NCBI GenBank assembly: GCA_963556195.1
Contig: OY744520.1
Coordinates: forward strand, 271,501 to 335,500
DNA length: 64,000 nt
Origin: Sepiola atlantica
Lineage: Eukaryota; Mollusca; Cephalopoda; Sepiida; Sepiolidae
Reading direction: 5' to 3'
The notes below the pieces were generated by a model. That model did not search any database. It saw only the letters and a list, made by a program, of their open reading frames with translations, and was not told the DNA's origin. The stretch's first letter is position 1; each line of letters starts with the position of its first letter. Shown here piece after piece: positions 33,134 through 45,316 of this stretch. Both the position numbers and the translations under genes were made by a program.

Positions 33134-36100
33134 GGTATTTACTTCATTCTCACTACAGGAAGATGTGGCACAAGGCTGGAAGGTGAGGAGAGTAAAGCCA
33201 GCACCCCTAAAGAAGGAGATCTCTGGCCTTAAAAAATTGCATGTGCAGCCGCATCGGCATGACGCGGTCTAGTCGCTTCAGCAATAAACTTCCCCCACCC
33301 CTAGGAGTGGAGGAAAGGCCTGGGAGGGGGGACCTCCCAGAACTACACAGGACTAATGCCTCAGCCCGACAGATAAAAGGCAACCGAAATGCCCCAGTTT
33401 CTGTCAGGCTGGGGTCAATCCAGTATTTAATTACTTCCCACTGCAGCAATATGTGCGACAAAGTCGGAAGGGGGGGAATATCAAGAAAGCGCCCTTAAAA
33501 AAAGAACACTCTGGCTTATCAAAAATAGCATTGGCAGCCCCGTTGGCATTACCCGGTAAGATGCCCCAGGTAGTAAGCAATAGAATTACTCTAACCCAGA
33601 GAATTGAGACAAGCCCTTGGAGAGTGGACCTTCTGAGACTATTCAGGACCAGATTACTCAGCCCGACAGATAAAAGGTTACCGAAATGGCCCAGTTCCTG
33701 CCAGACTGATTGTCGAGAACGAATACTCGACTGGTATTTCCCTATCCCGGCCTCCTAAATCAACAGAAGTTAATTAAAGACTGAACGGTTTTAGGGATGA
33801 TCCATGTATACAATCGCTTCTTACGGCAGGAATATGTGGCAGAAAGCCGAAAGGTGGGAGATGATCAAGCCAGTGCATCTTAAGGCGGAGCACTTTTGCC
33901 TATCAAAAATGGCCTGAACAGCTCCATCAGCATTCTCCGGTCAAAGCGAAACATGTAGTAAGCAATTAACTTACGCTAATTAATAAAGGGGAAGCAAGGA
34001 TTCGGAAGTTTCATCTCTTAGGACCACTCATGAAAAATACCTTAGTCCGACCGATGAAAGGCCACCGAACTGGTCTATTCCTGCCGGACTAATTGTCAAG
34101 AACAAATCCTCGACTAGTATTTCCCTATCCCGACGTCCTCAATCAACCGAAGCCACAAAAAGACTGAACAAGTTTTTTTTTGGCCGGGCAGTATTTAATT
34201 GCTTCCCGCCGCAGTAATATGTTGCGCAAGGTCGGAAAGTGGTAGAAGATCAAGCCAGCGCACCTAAAGGAGGAGACTTCTGGCCTATCTTAAAATACCT
34301 TGGCAGCTTCGTCGGCATTCCTCGGTCAGGGCGCCTCAAACAGTACAGAGTGAAGGCCAGGGAATGTGAACCTCCGAGGAAGACCAAGGACTTATACCTA
34401 AGCCCGACAGATAAAAGGCTACCGAAATGGCAAAGTTCCTGCCGGACAGATTGTCAAAAATCAATCTTTGAGTGGTATTACCTCATTCATTAATAAGAGA
34501 TAGAAACGGGTTAAAGTGGATAAAGGTATTTAATTGCTTCCCGCCGCAGCAATATGTGATAAAAGACCAGAAGGTGGGGAAGATCCAAGCCAGCGACTAC
34601 TGTTGCCTAGCAAAAATACCCTCGGCAGCCCTTTCCACATTCCGCGGCCAGTGCACCACAGGCAGTAAGACATTAACTTACTCCACTCCAAAGAAGGGAA
34701 GGCATGGTCTCGGATAGTGCACCGCCTAAAAATACCCGGAGCCAAATACCTAAGGCCGGCAGATAAAAGGTCACCGAAATGGTCTAGTTCCTGCCGGATT
34801 AATTGTCAAGAACGAATCCCAAACTACTATCACCCCATCATGAAGTCCTCAACTAAAGTTAATGAGAGACTTAACGGGTTCGCGGGATCTATTATTAAAT
34901 TGCTTTCCACCGCAGCAATATGTAGCTGTAGAACAATGTTACCCCACTCGACGACCGTCGACCCAAACGTTGTGTTTCCGTGGTCTTCTTCTTTGTCTTC
35001 ATCGTCCAGCTGAGTCGTCTATCCACTGACGAATCGTCGAAGCACAACACTGGTCCACAAGTTAAAATAAAAGAAACACAACTCTCAATAAATAACACGA
35101 ACACATATACGTTGTGTATAACTTAGTTGGAACTATGAGTGTGTGACACCGTTGCGGACTGTCGCGACTCCTATTGTCGTTGCTTAAGTCGTCAGCTTAT
35201 CTCATCATTTTTCCGGTCCGATCCGCTCTCTCGGGAGGTTCGATCCTAACTGCCCGACTTCCCCAAAACCAAACTCGTCAACTTTTTGCCATAAACCTTA
35301 CTGTCGTAAAACTAAGGTACCTTACTGTAGTCAGATGTCGTAAAACACTGTCACTCCTAAAATGTCGTGTCCGGTATTCTTTTCTTAGTAACCTATCCTG
35401 AACAATGGAAATTGACCACTCCCACATTATTTTGTCTTTGTCCATGAGTCACTTCATATTCTCGCGACCTCCATTGTATCACATAGCACAAGGCCGGAAA
35501 GTTGGAGAAGAAAAAGCCAGCGCCCCTATCTCGCCTATCAAAATAGTCTGGGAAACCCAGTCGGATTTCCCGTTCAGGGCGCCCAGGCAGTAAGCTATGA
35601 ACTTATTCCGTCCCAAAGAAGAGGGGCAACGCATGAGAGGGGGCACCTCCCAAAGACAACCCAGGACAAAATACCTCAGCCCGACAAATAAAAATGGTCC
35701 CGATCGTGCCGTACTGATTGTCGACAACGAATTCTCAACTGGTATTTCCCCATTCCGACGTCTACTATCAACCGAAGTTGCTGAGAGACTGAAAAGTTTA
35801 GGGTAGATCGATGTATGTAATTGAATCCCACCGCAACAATATGTTACACAGGGTCGGAAGAGGCGGGGGGAAGCAAGCCAGAGCCCATAACATATGATAA
35901 TTCTGGCATAGCAAAACTAGCCTGGACAGCCCCGTCGGCATTCTCCGGTCAAAGCGCCTAAGACAGTAAGCGATGGACTTATCCCACCCCAGAGGGGATG
36001 CAAAGCCTAGGAGGGTGCCTCTTCTACTGCAACCCAGGACAGTATACCGAAATGGCTCAGGTCCTGCCAGACTGATTGTCGAAAACGAATCTCGACTGGT

Positions 36101-36905
36101 ATTACCCCATCCCGAAGTCCTCAATCAACCGAAGTTTCTGAAAGACTGAACGGGCTGATGTGCGTCGCGGGTATTTAATTGCTTCCCACCGGAGCAATAT
36201 GTGACACAAGGCTAGAAAGGAGGAGAGGGATTAATGTAACTCCCGTAAATGAGGAAAACTCTGGGCTAGCAAAATAGCCTAGGCGGCCCCGTCAGCATTC
36301 CCCGGGTTAGGACGCCTCAGGCAGTAAGCAATAAACTTACTCCACCCAAAAGAGAAGAGCCAAGGCCCGGGAGGGGGCACCTCCCAGGACAGTATACCCC
36401 AGCCCGACAGAAAAAACCCACCGAAATGGCCCAGTTCCTGCCGGACTGATTGCCAAGAACGAATCCTCGACTGGTATTACCCCACCCCGAAGTCCTCAAT
36501 CAACCAAAGTTGCTGAAAGACTGAACGGGCTGGGGTACGCTGCAGGTATTAAATTGCTTCCCACCTCAGCAATATGTGACACAAGGTCGGAAGGTGGGAA
36601 AGAGTCAAGCCAGCGCCCCTAAAGGAGGAGCACTCTGGCCTAGCAAAAATAGCCTGGGCATTCCTTGGTCAGAGCGCCTCAGGCAGTTAGCGATAAACTT
36701 ACTGCACCCAAAAGAGTGGAGGCAAAGCCTGAGAGGGTGCACATCCTATGACAACACAGGACAGTAGATAAAAGTCCGCCGAAATGGCCCAGTTCCTGCC
36801 GGACTGATTGTCAAGAACGAATCCTCGACTGGTATTACCTCATCCCGAAGTCCTCAATCAACCGAAGTAGCCGAGAGACTGAACGGGCTGGAGTGCGGCG
36901 CGACA
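33134..36905 (+). repeat. GC-richer satellite, unit about 365 bp, 9-10 copies
   Basis: Units start with GTATTTAATTGCTTCCC near 33134, 33423, 33804, 34190, 34526, 34891, 35811, 36171 and 36545; spacings are 289 to 386 bp. Conserved internal landmarks are GCAATATGTGACACAAGG, AGTAAGCAATAAACTTACT, CAGCCCGACAGATAAAAGG, CCGAAATGGCCCAGTTCCTG, and TCAATCAACCGAAGTTGCTG near the end. Base composition is close to half GC, in sharp contrast to the AT-rich flanks. Open frames in it lack start and stop conservation and are not called genes. Confidence 0.9.
34925..35474. mobile_element. 550-bp insertion within the satellite, possible solo LTR
   Basis: The satellite unit that starts at 34891 breaks after GCAGCAATATGT and resumes near 35475 with CACATAGCACAAGGCCGG. 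The intervening sequence is unrelated to the unit, has no long frame, and carries a TTAAAATAAAAG/AATAAA-type stretch near 35065. A clear target duplication and TG...CA ends were not established, so the solo LTR reading is tentative. Confidence 0.5.
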
Positions 36906-36949
36906 CTGAGAAAAATGTGCTCCCAGTATTTATGGTTAGTGGAATAGTT

Positions 36950-37680
36950 TAAGTAGTCCTTATAAGTAAGGTACCATAACATTTATTCTGGTCATTTACA
37001 TATTATTACGGTTATGGAAGGTACGAAGCCTTACTTTCTGCCTAGCGTTTAATAAATTGCATATATTATATAGATTATAACTGAGCGTTGAATTACCTAA
37101 AAGTGTCGATAAATAGAATAGTAAACTAATTGTTTTAATTTCGGCACTAAACAAATCTAAAATGGAACATATGTCACCAAAAAACACCAATACATTAGAA
37201 TTGTGCACGATAGGTATTATTTGTTATTTTATATTATATTACCTGCTCTTGCTATTTTCAGGGTAGGTTTTCAACTAAGCATTTACAGCAAAAACTCATG
37301 TCTTTAAAACCACTGTAAATAGTTTTCTTGTCTTCTTATGTGTATAACTAAACGGATTTTCCGTGCACAAACTTTCTTTCCAAGAACTACTCGTCTGTGG
37401 AACACAATACCACGGGGCTACATAAAATGCCGTAGAATAAAACACAACAAAAGAAAACTTAACGAAGCAATTACACTCTGATAAAATTAAGAAAAAGAAT
37501 ACACTTAGGATATGTTCATTCTATCTGTGTGTGTTTCCGATTAAAAAACTATTTCATACTAAAGTATAAAACGATGCAAAAAGCGTCAAACGATGAATAG
37601 ATGGACTTGGCCTCTTATAAAGGTACATAAACGTATCTTAAATGATGCTTTATTTCTTATTTCTAATCTGGTTTTAACTC
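36950..37680. other. No gene recognised
   Basis: AT-rich spacer between the satellite and the LINE relic. No unit or coding signal seen. Confidence 0.4.
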
Positions 37681-37689
37681 CCACTATTT

Positions 37690-38250
37690 TCTTTCTTTAC
37701 TCTTAAAATGCAGAGGAAGTAGGCTCCCTCTACCGTGCCAGAAAACTTCTCACATATCACAGTATCTTACATCCCTACAAAGTCATCGTCCGCCCAAGGT
37801 ATTGTTGTCACAGCTGGGCTGGTCTACCATCAAACATTCTCTACCTCTTAGACAAGGTCCCCAAAAAAGAGTATATATCTTATAGATCCCTCACTATCCA
37901 CTAAGCTCCAACCTCTGTCCCATCGCCGCAATGTAGCATCCTTGTGCTTTTTTACAAGTACTTTGATAGAATGTGCTTCGATGAACTTGTTGCTTTTGTG
38001 CCCCATCGACGTAAATACATTCGACCAACCCGACAATCAGATGCCGAAGAGACTTCTGTTCCAATAGCTTCTTTCCTCGAGCTGCTGACCTTTGGACCTC
38101 GCTCTCCTTCTCCTGTTTTCCCGACTGTACCGTTATGCTAAAATTTTAAACTAATGTTAAAAAGTCTATCGCTGCACAGCTTCCAATTCAGGATGACCCA
38201 TAAACTTTCACCCTAATTCTCAATAGACCCTTACATCTATAGTGGTAACT
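37690..38250 (+). pseudogene. Jockey/CR1-like LINE C-terminal relic
   Basis: The plus strand reads ILHPYKVIVRPRYCCHSWAG, LYLLDKVPKKEYISYRSLT, LVLFYKYFDRMCFDELVAF and VPHRRKYIRPTRQSDAEETS. This matches the C-terminal domain after the RT in jockey/CR1-type LINEs (Y-K-x-x-V-R-P...C-x-H-x-W, then L-F-Y-R-Y-Y-x-G-x-C-S-x-E-L). It has one stop and a late frameshift. It is related to 4490-5165. Confidence 0.65.
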
Positions 38251-38494
38251 TGCCTTGTTTGACGTGAACTAAGTTTAAAAGAATCTCGCTGTTTATTTCT
38301 CTTGTCATCTAATCATTTAAAACATGTGAAAAGTTGGCACAGTAACCAGCCATATCTTTTTGTTACTTCATATTTCTCTGCCTTTTGGCTGGGATCATCT
38401 GTTCCGATGGATACTACAACCTATAGACCGGTATCGTCTTGGCCTTCGGGGCTTGATTTCCGTCGGTCTATGGGTTTTTCCTGTGCCATTATAG

Positions 38495-38705
38495 GAGGTC
38501 CACCCTTCCAGGCTTTGCCTTCTCACCCTTTGAGAAGGGGTTAGTTTATTGCTAATCACCTGAAGCGCTTCTACCGATGAATGCCGACGGGGCTACCCAG
38601 GCAATTTTGAAAGGTCATAAGTGCTCTTCCTCTAGAGTGCTGACTTATCAAATCCCACTTTGCGACCTTGTGTCACATTTTACTCTGTGGGAGGTTGATA
38701 AATAA
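38495..38705 (-). repeat. Inverted partial unit of the 365-bp satellite
   Basis: GTTAGTTTATTGCTAATCACC, GAATGCCGACGGGGCTACCC and CGACCTTGTGTCACATTTT are the reverse complement of landmarks of the 33.1-36.9 kb array, in reverse order. It lies about 1.6 kb from the array and is strongly diverged. Confidence 0.7.
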
Positions 38706-38709
38706 CTAC

Positions 38710-40380
38710 TTCATCGTATCTAATGTCTGAAAAGATCTCTCCGATGTATTTAACCATTTATTAATGGAGTACGCCACAGAACGATGGCGTAATCTATTTA
38801 TGAGGTCATAATAATCTCCTCGATTTATGTTAGGCAGATAATACTGATTTTTGTACAATAGCTAAGACTTCTTGCTGTGCAAGAGCACTGCTGTAAAAAA
38901 TATTTAAATTTTCTCTGAAATTTCCCCATTAAATGAAATTAACACAACTAACTGACTGCTTCGTAAGACGAGTTCATCTCTACGCCTCTTTTGTCCTGGT
39001 AACAATAATGGGAGAAAAGACAGACACAACTTGCTTGTGAATCAAAGAATCGAAAATTTATTAACAATGAAATGGGAAGAAAAAAAGTTCAAATAAGAAA
39101 ATAGGTAGACATGCATATATGTTCATATGCCATTTAAAAAGAAAATAGTAACAAACAAAAGTACTCACAGTTCAGAATTACAATAAATATTTTTTTACAG
39201 ACGTGGAAATTGTGTTTTTACAGACGTTGACATTCTCTGGGATATTTTTCTTATTTGCTCATCAGTGGCGATAAAACTTGAAATTCCTCGAATTATGATT
39301 AAAATAGTCATTAAATTAAAAACATATTGTGGGGAGTCCATATTAAATTCACATCGTAACTAAGAGATAAATATCTCAAATCCACTACGTTATTTTTAAT
39401 AAATCTTTTAAATTATTAGTTAAATTAATTTTCGACATAATAATGTCGATTTCACATAGACGGGAGTTATCTAATTAATTAACGAGGGCACAATTTTCCC
39501 AAGGAAAGAAAGTTCTGTCTACGGAGACAAATTATATGTTAACAAGTCAACATCAAGAGTCTATCTGAGGATAATTTCTTCAAAATATCTTAGCAAGAAA
39601 AGTGCCAACAGCATTGTTTACCATTAGAAACTGTCAGGTCACTCAAATTGACAAATCAGATGATGACCCTGAGTCCATCACTGAAATTCAATGAAAGATT
39701 TGTCGTCTGCTCTGAACAATTTAGGCGCGGTTGAACCAACACTTTAATTCGTTAAAAAACGAATCTTACAAACATTTATTATCACTGAGCATTTTCTATA
39801 AAAATGAAACATTGCTACTTTCTAAAAATAAATTCTCAAACTTCTCCATATAAGGTAATTGCAACTCACTATAGGTAACCTCTTGGCAGAGAACTTAATA
39901 GTGAAACAAAATGTTCAGATAAGAATTGAGGGCAATGATCATCGATGTCTGCAAACAGACCTGATACCTGATAAAGAAGATATGTTCGATCTCTTTTAGT
40001 GGATGAAATCACACCTTTGTAACGGTATACCTTATAACTTTATCCAATGCGCATAGGAACAAACATAGAAGCAAACAAACAGTTTTAGGAGTATATACAT
40101 ATGTAGATCAGCAACATTTATTTGGTTATTAATTATTATTATATATATACATTAATAAATATTTATGAAAACCTAGAATGTAATTAACATTTTCAGTTAC
40201 AATTATTTTCTGTATATATATATCCATTTGTAAATCGATCATACATCAATGAAATGTATCTAAAATATTTATTTGCATAAAAATACAAAATCTGGCTTGA
40301 GTCAAAAAAAGGAGAGGAGGGAAAAGCTGTTAATTTCTCATCTTAATTGACTTGGCTTATCTCACGTCTGAGGGAAATAA
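38710..40380. other. No gene recognised
   Basis: AT-rich sequence. No coding or repeat signal could be supported. Confidence 0.4.
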
Positions 40381-40384
40381 AGTT

Positions 40385-40720
40385 TAGCGTAATGTAAATG
40401 GTATTTTTGTACCTCAAATAAGTTGATCGTCTCCTTTATAGTGAAACACCATTGTTTTTCTGCCCTTAAGTACGCCATATTTGATACTGTACCTAGTGTA
40501 ATGTATATGCTCTTTATATGCCTGAAATTATTTGATCGTCACCCTTCCAATGAGACACAACTGTTTTAATGCTCCCTCAGGCGTCATATTTGATACTGTA
40601 TTTGGTGAAATGTATATGCACTTCACATATATACACATTGATTGTGTCTATTGTAGTGATATAGAACTATTATAGTGATTAGGTTACACCATATTCGATA
40701 CCGTCTGTGGTGTGAAAGGG
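40385..40720. repeat. Tandem repeat, about 110 bp, three copies
   Basis: CCATATTTGATACTGTACCTAG near 40472, TCATATTTGATACTGTATTTGG near 40585 and CCATATTCGATACCGTCTGTGG near 40691 mark successive units. GTAATGTATATGC-type strings follow the first two. Confidence 0.8.
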
Positions 40721-41219
40721 ACAAAAGCTTACTCATGTCAAGCTACAGTAGGAGCTGCAACCATAATTGCTTACTTTTCTAAGTATCATCTACTTTTTGT
40801 TTATTAGACTGTTGTTACGAGATAAATAAATACTAAGCGAGTGTAAAACTATTTAGTGATTCATTGAATACAAGTAATAGACATTAATATATAGTTCTAT
40901 GGAACGGGAACAACTCATTAAAAAATCTAAAAATAAATAAAATCTTTAAATGTTTAAGGAATATTATTGTTGGTTTTAAAAATCTCAAACAACTTATTGA
41001 ATTGACTTTCAGTTATGCGAAATTCCAACTAACTTGTTACGCGATGTTTGCTTACTGGTTCTGTTCTCAAATTTAAAATCAATTGGTGTTTGGAGAGATA
41101 ATATTACATCAAATGATATAACAGATTAAAAAAATGTGCGTTAAATATGTCTATGTACCTGAGCTCTTGCTACGGAGATGTTCAAGCTGGTGATGTTATA
41201 ACATTGGTGAATAGCATCA

Positions 41220-42450
41220 TCTGAGCTTTGATACTTTGAAAATCTCTCTAACGGTTCACCAGGAATAATCTTTCTGAAATTGATAAGAAGTGTAAGGAAA
41301 ATGCAACCAAATCTTCAATAGGGTGAATTCTGTTTATTTTTATTGTTAATGTTGAAATTATAATGTGGATTTCAATTTTACGCAGTCTTTTATCGAGATT
41401 TCTATGGAAGTTTAATTGAATAAAGCTTAAATGCATAAGCTCAACTTGTTTTAGACAAGTTTGAACTGATGACTTTTAATGGTTTGGATTCTTGTATATT
41501 TTTAGTGTTGTAAATCGAGAGTGTATTTTATCTTTTTCTGTGGCGTCTTTGATAAGATTTCCATGACTGTAGCAACAAACAAAATTTTAAAAATGAATCT
41601 CAACGTCAGCATTAGCTCGAAATTCCTTATATTGGTTTCAGATCGTGAGTTTTAATACTTGGAATTCAATTTATTTCATAATTGACGTAAAAACTAGATT
41701 CTGCAATTTTGTTTTTTTAATAGATTTTCGCCGAGATTCTGATTGAAATGGATTATTTATTTTTCAATATCCCAATTTCAGAAGACACTAAATATTTGTT
41801 AGATATGTTTGAACTGGCGAATTTTAATATTTGTTTTATTTTTACATACTGTCCTACAGAGATTCCCAAGTAGAAATTGTAGAATTATATTTTAAAACTA
41901 TTATCTTAACTCAAGAAAGCATTTGAGTTTTTGTGATATGTTTGTAACTGCTGAGTTTGAATGGTGTAGATTCTGTTTATTCATATTATTAATGCTGAAA
42001 TTAGATTGGGCATTTTCCTTTTTTGTGTTTTAAGAAGATTACAAAAGAGATATAAATGAGTATTATTTTAATATTACCTCAAATTCAGAAAGCACTTAAG
42101 GTTTTTGTAGATATGTTTAAAATTGGTAATTTTTATTGTGTTTATATTTAAGACAAGCTACCCCGTGAGTTAAGTTAACGTTGTTTTTATAATACATGAA
42201 AAATAGCAAGAGAAAAGAATATCACAAAATAATTCATTATAATGTCTGACTTATTTCATGGGAAGCGTAAAAGTATATTATTTTCTGCAAAATTATTAAT
42301 AACTAAATTGTATTCTAATAAACTGCAACGCATTTTGAGGAAAAATTGAGATTTAATTGTGCGTGTATTTTAAATTTTTTATTAGAAATGTTGAAATTGG
42401 ATTAGGTAATTTCTTTTCTACATAGTGTTTTAACGATATTCTTCAGTGTT
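41220..42450. repeat. Diverged tandem array, unit about 130-180 bp
   Basis: Variants of ATGTTTGAACTGGCGAATTTTAAT occur near 41459, 41640, 41808, 41938 and 42109. Variants of TTATTGTTAATGTTGAAATTA occur near 41340, 41983 and 42380. Phase is irregular, consistent with an old array. Confidence 0.6.
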
Positions 42451-42530
42451 TTTAGCGATATCCTCATACTGACACGAAAAATAATTTAAAAGATGTATTA
42501 TCTCAACTTTATTTCATAAAATAATCCTTG

Positions 42531-42700
42531 TTATAATCAAACTATGCCTAGAATATAATCAAGATATGTAACCGAAACCACGTCATGACCTATAGCATTA
42601 TTCTTTCTTAGATAGTTAATTTTAATTTTAGATAGTTTCTTTTTAAATTACAACTATCAATAAACAATATCCACGTTTTTTCACTGTTGCTTTTCTCATG
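42531..42700. repeat. Paralogous copy of gene A intron 2 sequence; SINE empty site
   Basis: TTATAATCAAACTATGCCTAGAATATAATC...CGAAACCACGTCATGACCTAT matches 46808-46940 in gene A. At the point where the 46943-47206 SINE sits in gene A, this copy reads ATAAACAATATCCACG without it and continues into sequence matching the far side (TTTCACTGTTGCTTT against TTACACTGTTGACTT). Confidence 0.7.
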
Positions 42701-42759
42701 CAATGTGGATGCAAATAATCCCAAACAAGTGCACAATGAAAAACTAACTTTTTGTTCCT

Positions 42760-44259
42760 CAGGAAGTAGTCCACGAATGTTAAGGGAGTGGTAGATCTGT
42801 TCCTTCAGTTGCGCCGTTAGGATTTTCCAAATTGTTTGTAATCAGGTTATTGAACTGTAGTTGTTTGGGATCGTTTTCTTTTTGGCATAGTTTTGTATTC
42901 CTTTGCTCATCCATTCTGGAAGGAAGGAGCTTATAGTGTTTCTTGTAATTTCTGTTTCTTGGTTCATTTTTGTGTAGTGATAGCTGAGGCCGGTGTAATT
43001 TATTGGGGGGGGGGGGTGAGATTATGAAGTGCTGTTTCTTGCAGTTTCTGTTCCTTGGCTCTTGTTGTGGTGTTCTTCGTGTGGTCTTGTTTTCTCTGTT
43101 GTAAATTCCTTGTGACTGGTTAGCCTTTGTAACTTATGTGTGTTAGTTTCCGCATTCGAGGATTTTCCTTAAGATTGCAGCTGTTTTGATCATTGGCGTC
43201 CTTTGTATGGTTTCGATAGTCCCTTTGATTCCAATTTCTCCCAGTCTTTTCTCCAGGTTTTTTGGGATTGTACCTAGTGCTCCTATGATTACTGGTATTA
43301 TACTAACTTTCTTCATGCTCCATATTCCTTTCAGTTCTCTGGCTAGTTCTGTGTATTTACTTCGTTTTTCCGTGTCTTTGATCTTCACTCTGTGGACTGC
43401 TGGAACGACGAAGTCTACGATTTTACAAGATTCTTCCTTTTTGTCTATTATAATAACATCAGGTCTCCTTGATTGTATGAGTTTATCTGTTTGTATATCC
43501 ATATCCCAGAGGATTTTGTGTTTTTCGTTTTCCAGTACTGTTTCTGGTTTATGTTTGTAACATTTGTCTGCATATTCGAAATTCAATTGTTTACACACAT
43601 GTATTACTTTCCCAACACAATCATGTCTGTTCTTGTATTCTTTTTTAGCTAGTTTGCTACATTCACTTATTATATGATTTATTGTTTCGTCTCTTTGTCC
43701 ACACAGTCTGCATTTATTGTTTTCCTGGGTTTTATCTATTTTAGCTTTAATGTAGTTTGTCCTAATCGCATTGTTCTCTGCAGCCGTCAGTAAAGATTCC
43801 GTTTCTCTGTTACAGTTTCCTTTTCTTAGCCATGTCCAGCTATTTGCGTTGGTTTCTTCTCTTGTGAGTCTTATGAAGCGTCCATGTAGTTGTTTTTCTA
43901 CCCATTTGTCTGTTTGTGTCAAGTTTCGATGCTTCCTGCGTTGTTCGTTAGGACGGTATCTCTTGCTGCGGTGATCAGCCTTTCTGTGTTCTGGTTTATG
44001 TATTTCTCCAGCTCTTTTTTAGTGTCGTCCACACAGTCTTCTATACTTACCAGTCCTCTTCCCCCTTCGTTTCTCTTCACGTAGAGTCTGTCTGTATCGT
44101 CTTTTGGATGTAGTGCATTGTGCATAGTCATTACTTTTCTAGTCCTCTGATCAAGGTGCCTGAGTTCTTTTTTAGTCCAGTTTATGAATGGTCCAGAATA
44201 TCTTATTAGTGATATCGCCCAGGTATTTATTCCTTTGATTAGGTTTCTGCTATATAATT

Positions 44260-44260
<1 letters not shown>
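42760..44260 (-). mobile_element. Dong/R4-like LINE, copy C (5'-truncated, rearranged)
   Basis: The minus-strand copy starts directly at a (TAA)n tract (44261) within the post-RT region and runs through linker, zinc region and endonuclease. A block at 42760-42930 matches an upstream RT region of copies A and B (compare 26236-26350) rather than the 3' end, so the 3' part is rearranged or a second fragment is joined there. A run of ten G lies near 43007. Confidence 0.75.
43143..43922 (-). CDS. LINE copy C: zinc region and restriction-like endonuclease, 259 codons open
   Basis: The best preserved stretch of this LINE family. Domains in order on the minus strand: linker with LHGRFIRLTREETNANSWTW and ETESLLTAAENNAIRTNY (residues about 12-60); a zinc region CRLCGQRDETINHIISEC (C-x2-C-x8-H-x4-C, about 71-88); then LNFEYADKCYKHKPETVL; the nuclease signature SRRPDVIIIDKKEESCKIVDF (about 148-168) with P-D and a later D; and VSIIPVIIGALGTIPKNLEK towards the end. 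The nuclease would nick target DNA for reverse transcription. The RT itself is absent, so this is an element remnant rather than a host gene. An overlapping frame upstream (to 44260) supplies the thumb. Confidence 0.8.
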   Translation of the reverse strand: MTQTDKWVEKQLHGRFIRLTREETNANSWTWLRKGNCNRETESLLTAAENNAIRTNYIKAKIDKTQENNKCRLCGQRDETINHIISECSKLAKKEYKNRHDCVGKVIHVCKQLNFEYADKCYKHKPETVLENEKHKILWDMDIQTDKLIQSRRPDVIIIDKKEESCKIVDFVVPAVHRVKIKDTEKRSKYTELARELKGIWSMKKVSIIPVIIGALGTIPKNLEKRLGEIGIKGTIETIQRTPMIKTAAILRKILECGN

Positions 44261-44322
<62 letters not shown>

Positions 44323-44362
44323 GTAGTAGTAGTAGTAGTATCATTATTATTATCATTATTAT
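44261..44362. repeat. (ATT)n with (AGT)n microsatellite at the LINE copy C junction
   Basis: About 20 ATT units, then six AGT units, then mixed ATT/ATC. LINE sequence begins at its left edge with no other spacer. Confidence 0.95.
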
Positions 44363-44409
44363 GTTAGGTGTTTGTTTTTCTACATGTTTGAACTGGACAG
44401 TTTGAATTG

Positions 44410-45170
44410 GGTTTATTTTATTTATTTTATAATTAATATTGTAATAAGTTTGTGCAGTTGTTGTGTTACACAATATAACCCAACTGCAACGACAGTGACT
44501 TGAAATAATTTAAAATGTTTCGAATTAGTTTAAACGATGCTCATTAAATCGATCAAATATATGAAGACTCGATGGGTTATATCATGCAGCGTATAACAGC
44601 CTATATGTGAATACAGCTCTTTCAATCTGTATAGCTGACTCTGGAACATACAGATGAACCTCTCGTAAATATTTAATTATTTCACCATTATTAATAGAGG
44701 TATCAATAAATAAAGTAAAAGAAAGAAAGCATTTTTTATATTTCTAATGTTGCATCATAAAGAGGATTATGAAATAACTCATATTTTAAGATGTATTCAT
44801 TTATCTGATGCGTTTTGCGAAGAAAATTCTATTTGAGCTTTTTATTTTAACAGACCGACTGAGTCTTGTATTAGAATGTGTGCATGCCACAAATAAATGT
44901 ATAAATTAAGTTTAAAAATACTTTCTCATACAACACTGGTGTATAATTATAACGAGTTTTGCAATGAAAATGAATACCAGTTCTTATCTCATTTATTTGA
45001 AAACACTTTTTGAAGATTACAGTAAAAATCAATCAATACTTTTGCAACAGTTGTTTTTTTTTAAGAATTCACATTCCATTTTTGTTTCTGCAGAAATAAG
45101 TTATCTGTTCAATCACAATTAACTGACTAATTAATCAATACTGAATCATCATAATTTTTGTTTAATCGCG
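44410..45170. other. Upstream region of gene A, no gene recognised
   Basis: AT-rich sequence leading to the gene A promoter. A TTTTGCAACAGTTG string near 45050 resembles TTTTACAACAGTTT in the matching upstream region of gene B (about 7150), suggesting that homology extends somewhat beyond the core promoter. Confidence 0.35.
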
Positions 45171-45177
45171 ATGTCAA

Positions 45178-45235
45178 GGTTACACCCATCTGCCGGTTCT
45201 TGAAACAAGATTGAACAGGAAACGCTTCTTATAAA
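45178..45235 (+). promoter_or_regulatory. Core promoter of gene A: GGTTACACC box and TATA box
   Basis: GGTTACACC at 45178-45186 and TATAAA at 45230-45235, the latter 50 bp before the ATG. Downstream strings CAGCGT, TTGAGAA and CACATTCAC match gene B at equal spacing. Transcription would be expected to start near 45260, about 30 bp after the TATA box. Confidence 0.7.
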
Positions 45236-45279
45236 GACCATCGGCAGCGTCTTGAGAAGCACATTCACCACAAGCAATC

Positions 45280-45316
45280 ATGTCTCCGAGACTCCTTCTT
45301 GTGTGCGCACTTTGCG
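45280..45316 (+). CDS. Exon 1 of secreted peptide gene A (signal peptide start)
   Basis: ATG at 45280; 37 nt encode MSPRLLLVCALC plus one base of a split codon, then the donor GTAAGAAC. The peptide has a basic n-region and a hydrophobic core, as in a signal peptide. Length, phase, donor and about 84% of bases are shared with gene B exon 1 on the other strand (6947-6911). The intron of 1367 bp contains a jockey-like LINE scrap at 46240-46360. With the candidate last exon the precursor would be about 46 residues. The family is not recognised; secretion is well supported, function is not. Confidence 0.8.

Noticed and set aside
33090..36767. Several 60-100 codon frames in the satellite
   Set aside because: Frames are not conserved between satellite units, so they are not under coding constraint.
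33134..36905. CRISPR-like array
   Set aside because: Units are about 365 bp and similar throughout, without short repeats and unique spacers; the genome is eukaryotic.
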